Assembly: GCF_900239495.1 (NCBI RefSeq)
Contig: NZ_OENE01000035.1
Span: 37,509-101,508 of the forward strand
Direction: 5' to 3'
Source: Tenacibaculum finnmarkense genomovar ulcerans
GTDB taxonomy: Bacteria > Bacteroidota > Bacteroidia > Flavobacteriales > Flavobacteriaceae
DNA: 64,000 bases
The notes below the pieces were generated by a model. It saw only the letters and a program-made list of their open reading frames with translations. It was not told the origin of the DNA and did not search any database. The position numbers and the translations under genes are program-made. Numbering within the stretch: the stretch's first letter is position 1; the number at the start of each line of letters is the position of its first letter. This document shows, piece after piece, positions 61,017 to 64,000 of the stretch.

Positions 61017-62213
61017 ATGAACTTACACGAATATCAAGGTAAAGAAATATTAAACAGTTTTGGGGTTCGTATTCAACGAGGAATTGTTGCAAATACACCA
61101 GAAGAAGCTGTTGCGGCAGCAAAGCAATTAACGGAAGAAACCGGTACAGGTTGGCACGTAATTAAGGCACAAGTACACGCAGGTGGTCGTGGAAAAGGTG
61201 GTGGAGTTAAGTTGGCTAAAAACTTAGAGGACGTAAAAAATATTTCTAATGATATTTTAGGAATGATGTTAATTACACCTCAAACTTCAGCGGAAGGTAA
61301 ATTAGTAAACCAAGTGTTAATATGTGAAGACGTATATTATCCTGGAGCTAGTGAGCCAGACGAATATTACATGTCAGTTTTATTAAACCGTGCTACTGGT
61401 AAAAACATGATTATGTATTCTACCGAAGGTGGAATGGATATTGAAACTGTTGCCGAAGAAACTCCTCATTTAATTTTTACAGAAGAAATTGATCCAACTT
61501 TAGGATTAATGCCTTTTCAAGCACGTAAAATTGCTTTTAACTTAGGTTTAAGCGGTGTTGCTTTAAAAGAAATGGTAAAGTTTGCTAGTGCTTTATATAC
61601 AGCATATATTAAATCTGATTCAGCAATGTTTGAAATTAACCCTGTGTTAAAAACTTCGGATGATAAAATAATGGCGGTGGATGCTAAAGTTACTTTAGAT
61701 GAAAACGCTTTATATCGTCATAAAGATTATGCTGCAATGCGTGATATTCGTGAAGAAAATCCTATTGAAGTAGAAGCAAAAGCTGCTGGTTTAAACTATG
61801 TCGATTTAGATGGTAATGTTGGATGTATGGTAAACGGAGCAGGACTTGCAATGGGAACTATGGATTTAATTAAGCAAGCAGGTGGTGAGCCAGCTAACTT
61901 TTTAGACGTTGGAGGTACTGCTGATGCAGAGCGTGTTGAAAAAGCTTTTGGTATTATCTTAAAAGATAGTAATGTAAAAGCTATTTTAGTAAATATCTTT
62001 GGAGGAATCGTTCGTTGTGATCGTGTTGCTCAAGGTGTTGTAGATGCTTATAAAAGTATGGGAGACAGAATTAATGTGCCTATTATTTGTCGTTTACAAG
62101 GAACTAACGCTAAAGAAGCTAAAGAATTAATTGATAACAGTGGAATGGAAATTATTTCAGCTACTGAATTTCAAGAAGCTGCCGATAAAGTTGCAGAAGT
62201 TTTAGAAGCTTAG
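61017..62213 (+). CDS. sucC: Succinyl-CoA ligase (ADP/GDP) beta subunit
   Basis: SucC (398 aa) with SucD makes succinate and ATP/GTP from succinyl-CoA in the citric acid cycle. The ATP-grasp start is NLHEYQGKEILNSFGV, with KAQVHAGGRGKGGGVKLA, GLMPFQARKIAF, FEINPV and DAKVTLDENALYRH typical, and the C-terminal GGIVRCDRVA forms the interface. The ATG at 61017 was chosen; an upstream in-frame codon overlaps the promoter. sucD is not adjacent, which is usual in Flavobacteriaceae. Confidence 0.96.
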   Translation: MNLHEYQGKEILNSFGVRIQRGIVANTPEEAVAAAKQLTEETGTGWHVIKAQVHAGGRGKGGGVKLAKNLEDVKNISNDILGMMLITPQTSAEGKLVNQVLICEDVYYPGASEPDEYYMSVLLNRATGKNMIMYSTEGGMDIETVAEETPHLIFTEEIDPTLGLMPFQARKIAFNLGLSGVALKEMVKFASALYTAYIKSDSAMFEINPVLKTSDDKIMAVDAKVTLDENALYRHKDYAAMRDIREENPIEVEAKAAGLNYVDLDGNVGCMVNGAGLAMGTMDLIKQAGGEPANFLDVGGTADAERVEKAFGIILKDSNVKAILVNIFGGIVRCDRVAQGVVDAYKSMGDRINVPIICRLQGTNAKEAKELIDNSGMEIISATEFQEAADKVAEVLEA

Positions 62214-62238
62214 AAATTAATTTTTTGTTTATATATTG

Positions 62239-62276
62239 AAATCGCCTCATAATTTATTTATGAGGCGATTTTTTTT
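62239..62276 (+). terminator. Terminator of sucC
   Basis: AAATCGCCTCATAA and TTATGAGGCGATTT form a 14-bp stem with loop TTTAT, followed by T residues. Confidence 0.9.
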
Positions 62277-62361
62277 GTTTTTTGAATAGTGAATTATCAG
62301 TTGATAATTCTAAAAGTAGAAACTATAGGCTATCTTAAAAAACTCTCATCGCTTAATTATA

Positions 62362-62403
62362 GTCATTCACATCTATTTAATGGTCATTCACCGTATTTTA
62401 ATG
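62362..62403. promoter_or_regulatory. Tandem 21-bp repeat upstream of the exoprotein gene
   Basis: GTCATTCAC occurs at 62362-62370 and 62383-62391, exactly 21 bp apart. The whole 21-bp units match at 16 of 21 positions and share the end TTTAATG. They lie directly upstream of the -7 box at 62425. The form is that of a LytTR-type activator site. Confidence 0.55.
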
Positions 62404-62424
62404 TAATTACACCTTTTTTCATAT

Positions 62425-62432
62425 TACTTTTG
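62425..62432 (+). promoter_or_regulatory. Promoter -7 element TACTTTTG of the exoprotein gene
   Basis: TACTTTTG lies 26 bp before the ATG at 62459. No -33 TTG is seen, as expected if an activator binds the upstream repeat. Confidence 0.55.
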
Positions 62433-62458
62433 GAGATTAATCCCCTAAAGTTTTATAA

Positions 62459-64000
62459 ATGAAACAAATAATAGTGAAATTACTTTTTTTAATCGCTTTT
62501 ACTTTTCAAGTAAGTGCTCAAATTACAAATTACAAGGAAGCTTCTTTAAAAGAAGGAGCAAATTTCTTTGAAATTGTACATAAAACAAGAAAAGAGTTAT
62601 CGGAAAAAAAACAACGTTCAAGAGGTCTTATTTCTAAAAAACAAAACAAAGCAACCAAGCAGTTTGAACGCTGGGTTTGGATTTGGAAAGATAGAATTAA
62701 CGCTGATGGTTCTTTTGTTAAGAAAGAAAATAAAAAAGAATACATCGATCTTTTATTAGCGAATTCAAACACACAAGCTCAAAGGTCAAATACCGTTACG
62801 TCGTGGGAGCAAATAGGTCCTAAAAAAAATGTGTTAGAAAATGGATATACTGCATATCCAGGTTTAGGAAGAGTTAACGTAGTAGCAACAGATACTCGTA
62901 ATGCACAAATAATGTATGCCGGATCTGCCGCAGGAGGTTTGTGGAAAACAACAGATGGCGGAACAACTTGGTTGCCTAAAACAGATGATTTAGCAGGTTT
63001 AGGAGTTACCGATATTATTATTGATCCTCAAAATTCCAACATATTATATATGGCTACTGGTGATCAAGATGGAGGACATGTTAATTCAATAGGTTTGTTT
63101 AAATCTACAGATGCTGGTGAAAATTGGGCTGTAACAGGTTTAACGTTTTCATTAACGGATAATGAATATATTAGAGATTTAAGTTTTGCACCTAATTCGT
63201 CTACTACAATTTATGCACTGACCAATAATGAAATTCAAAAATCTACCGATAGCGGTGCTACTTGGGTTAATATGAATACGGTTCCAGATTATAGCGGTGA
63301 TAATTTTCAAACCATAATTTTTGATCCTAATAATGCCAATAAAGTAGTGGTATCTGACGCTTATGGAGGTTTGTGGTATTCTTCTGATGGTGGAGCTAAT
63401 TTTTCAGAACATTCAGTTTTACAAGGAAGTACACAAAACAAGTTAAAGCTAACAGCCTCTGCAAATGATACTGAAAATTTTTATGGAATTACCCAAGATG
63501 GTGTTTTTACAATTTTTCGTTTTGATAATACCGATACCGCTGCCGATAAAATTAGTGAAACAACTATAGCTAATTTTAATTCACAGTGGGGGTATAACCA
63601 ATGTATCGCTGTATCGCCTACAAACAAAGATGATATTCTTGTAGGAGGTGTAAATGTGTATAAATCGACAGATAATGGTACTTCTTTTTCAATGTATTTA
63701 AACGCCTATGATGATCCTGTTGGAGTTGGTTTTTATGTACATCCTGATCATCATTATTTATCTTTTTTAGCCGATGGTGTTACTGTTATAAACAGTCATG
63801 ATGGTGGAGTTCATAAAGGTGCTTTTACCGCTACAAAAGCCACAGGTGGTTGGACAGATTTATCAGATGGTTTGGTAATTTCTCAACCCTACAATATTGC
63901 CATTACAGAAGGGCTTAATGGTGATGATTATATGATGGCAAACCAAGATAATGATGGTTTTTCAAAGGTTTCAAAAGGTGGTCGTCAAAAATGGGTAGCT
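62459..64000 (+). CDS. Secreted BNR/Asp-box propeller exoprotein, 3' partial
   Basis: The frame stays open from ATG 62459 to the window edge (514 codons). It starts with a signal peptide (MKQIIVKLLFLIAFTFQVSA) and a basic pro-region. From about residue 115 a beta propeller begins, with repeated Asp-box motifs: KTTDGGTTW, KSTDAGENW, KSTDSGATW and YSSDGGANF. Such proteins (VPS10/BNR type, 'WD40/YVTN/BNR-like repeat-containing') are usually exported by type IX secretion and carry a C-terminal sorting domain, which would lie outside the window. It may bind or degrade glycan or protein. Confidence 0.88.
   Translation, partial: MKQIIVKLLFLIAFTFQVSAQITNYKEASLKEGANFFEIVHKTRKELSEKKQRSRGLISKKQNKATKQFERWVWIWKDRINADGSFVKKENKKEYIDLLLANSNTQAQRSNTVTSWEQIGPKKNVLENGYTAYPGLGRVNVVATDTRNAQIMYAGSAAGGLWKTTDGGTTWLPKTDDLAGLGVTDIIIDPQNSNILYMATGDQDGGHVNSIGLFKSTDAGENWAVTGLTFSLTDNEYIRDLSFAPNSSTTIYALTNNEIQKSTDSGATWVNMNTVPDYSGDNFQTIIFDPNNANKVVVSDAYGGLWYSSDGGANFSEHSVLQGSTQNKLKLTASANDTENFYGITQDGVFTIFRFDNTDTAADKISETTIANFNSQWGYNQCIAVSPTNKDDILVGGVNVYKSTDNGTSFSMYLNAYDDPVGVGFYVHPDHHYLSFLADGVTVINSHDGGVHKGAFTATKATGGWTDLSDGLVISQPYNIAITEGLNGDDYMMANQDNDGFSKVSKGGRQKWVA

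Noticed and set aside
1..64000. CRISPR array
   Set aside because: No run of regularly spaced 25-40 bp repeats with unique spacers is visible. The only tandem repeats are the leucine-rich repeats and the paired 21-bp sites.
1..64000. Insertion sequence with transposase
   Set aside because: No transposase was found. The only recombinase is the prophage integrase; the short repeats have no coding capacity.

Overview
The window comes from an AT-rich member of the Bacteroidota, almost certainly a marine Flavobacteriaceae (Tenacibaculum/Polaribacter-like; the genus is a guess). The evidence is a PorP/SprF type IX secretion protein, HmuY, bacillithiol synthesis (BshC), DUF6607, DUF5683, DUF5916 and WbqC proteins, a very large signal peptidase I, LytTR/LytS regulation, and many promoters of the Bacteroidota type TAnnTTTG instead of -35/-10 boxes.

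Region 1 (1-15.4 kb) is the right part of a tailed prophage beside a tRNA-Met gene. Left to right it carries a tail fibre (cut by the window edge), a leucine-rich-repeat protein, a lysis block (holin, M23 endolysin, spanin-like protein), two small virion genes, a 2-kb regulated cassette with its own host-type promoters (lipoprotein, XRE repressor, P22-type antirepressor, 83-aa protein), a gp10-like connector, the tape measure, a BACON-like tail protein, a distal tail protein, and a convergent tyrosine integrase next to the tRNA 3' end. Head, packaging and replication genes and the left att site are outside the window.

Region 2 (15.6-20.8 kb) has housekeeping genes and a LytS/LytTR two-component pair, followed by a 71-aa orphan gene whose promoter carries a 21-bp tandem repeat, the expected form of a LytTR operator.

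Region 3 (20.8-28.8 kb) is the most interesting host locus. A divergent haem/iron cluster has a TonB-dependent receptor and a HmuY haemophore on one strand. On the other strand lie DUF6607, a secreted ankyrin protein, a DUF2271 protein with a flavinylation-like motif (DAITGAT), and a PepSY membrane protein fused to flavodoxin and NAD(P)H-reductase domains. Together they look like a haem capture system wired to a transmembrane, flavin-based electron path.

Region 4 (28.8-64 kb) is core chromosome: uvrA, an ECF sigma factor with a structured leader and a 47-aa downstream gene, nth, bcp, a dihydroorotase-like pseudoenzyme and BatA, bshC, rlmF, wbqC-lepB-dapB-DUF5683, dnaN, lpxR-like, two tandem ppk2 genes, a phosphatase, Smr, cysteine desulfurase, porP/sprF, a coiled-coil protein with Nif3, lpxK, a thioredoxin, lolD-like, DUF5916 and sucC. 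It ends with a large BNR/Asp-box exoprotein cut by the window edge; that gene too has a 21-bp tandem repeat upstream. Two intergenic repeat families (a palindromic MITE-like element in three copies and a TAGCCCCGAT element in two) fill the longest gene-free gaps.
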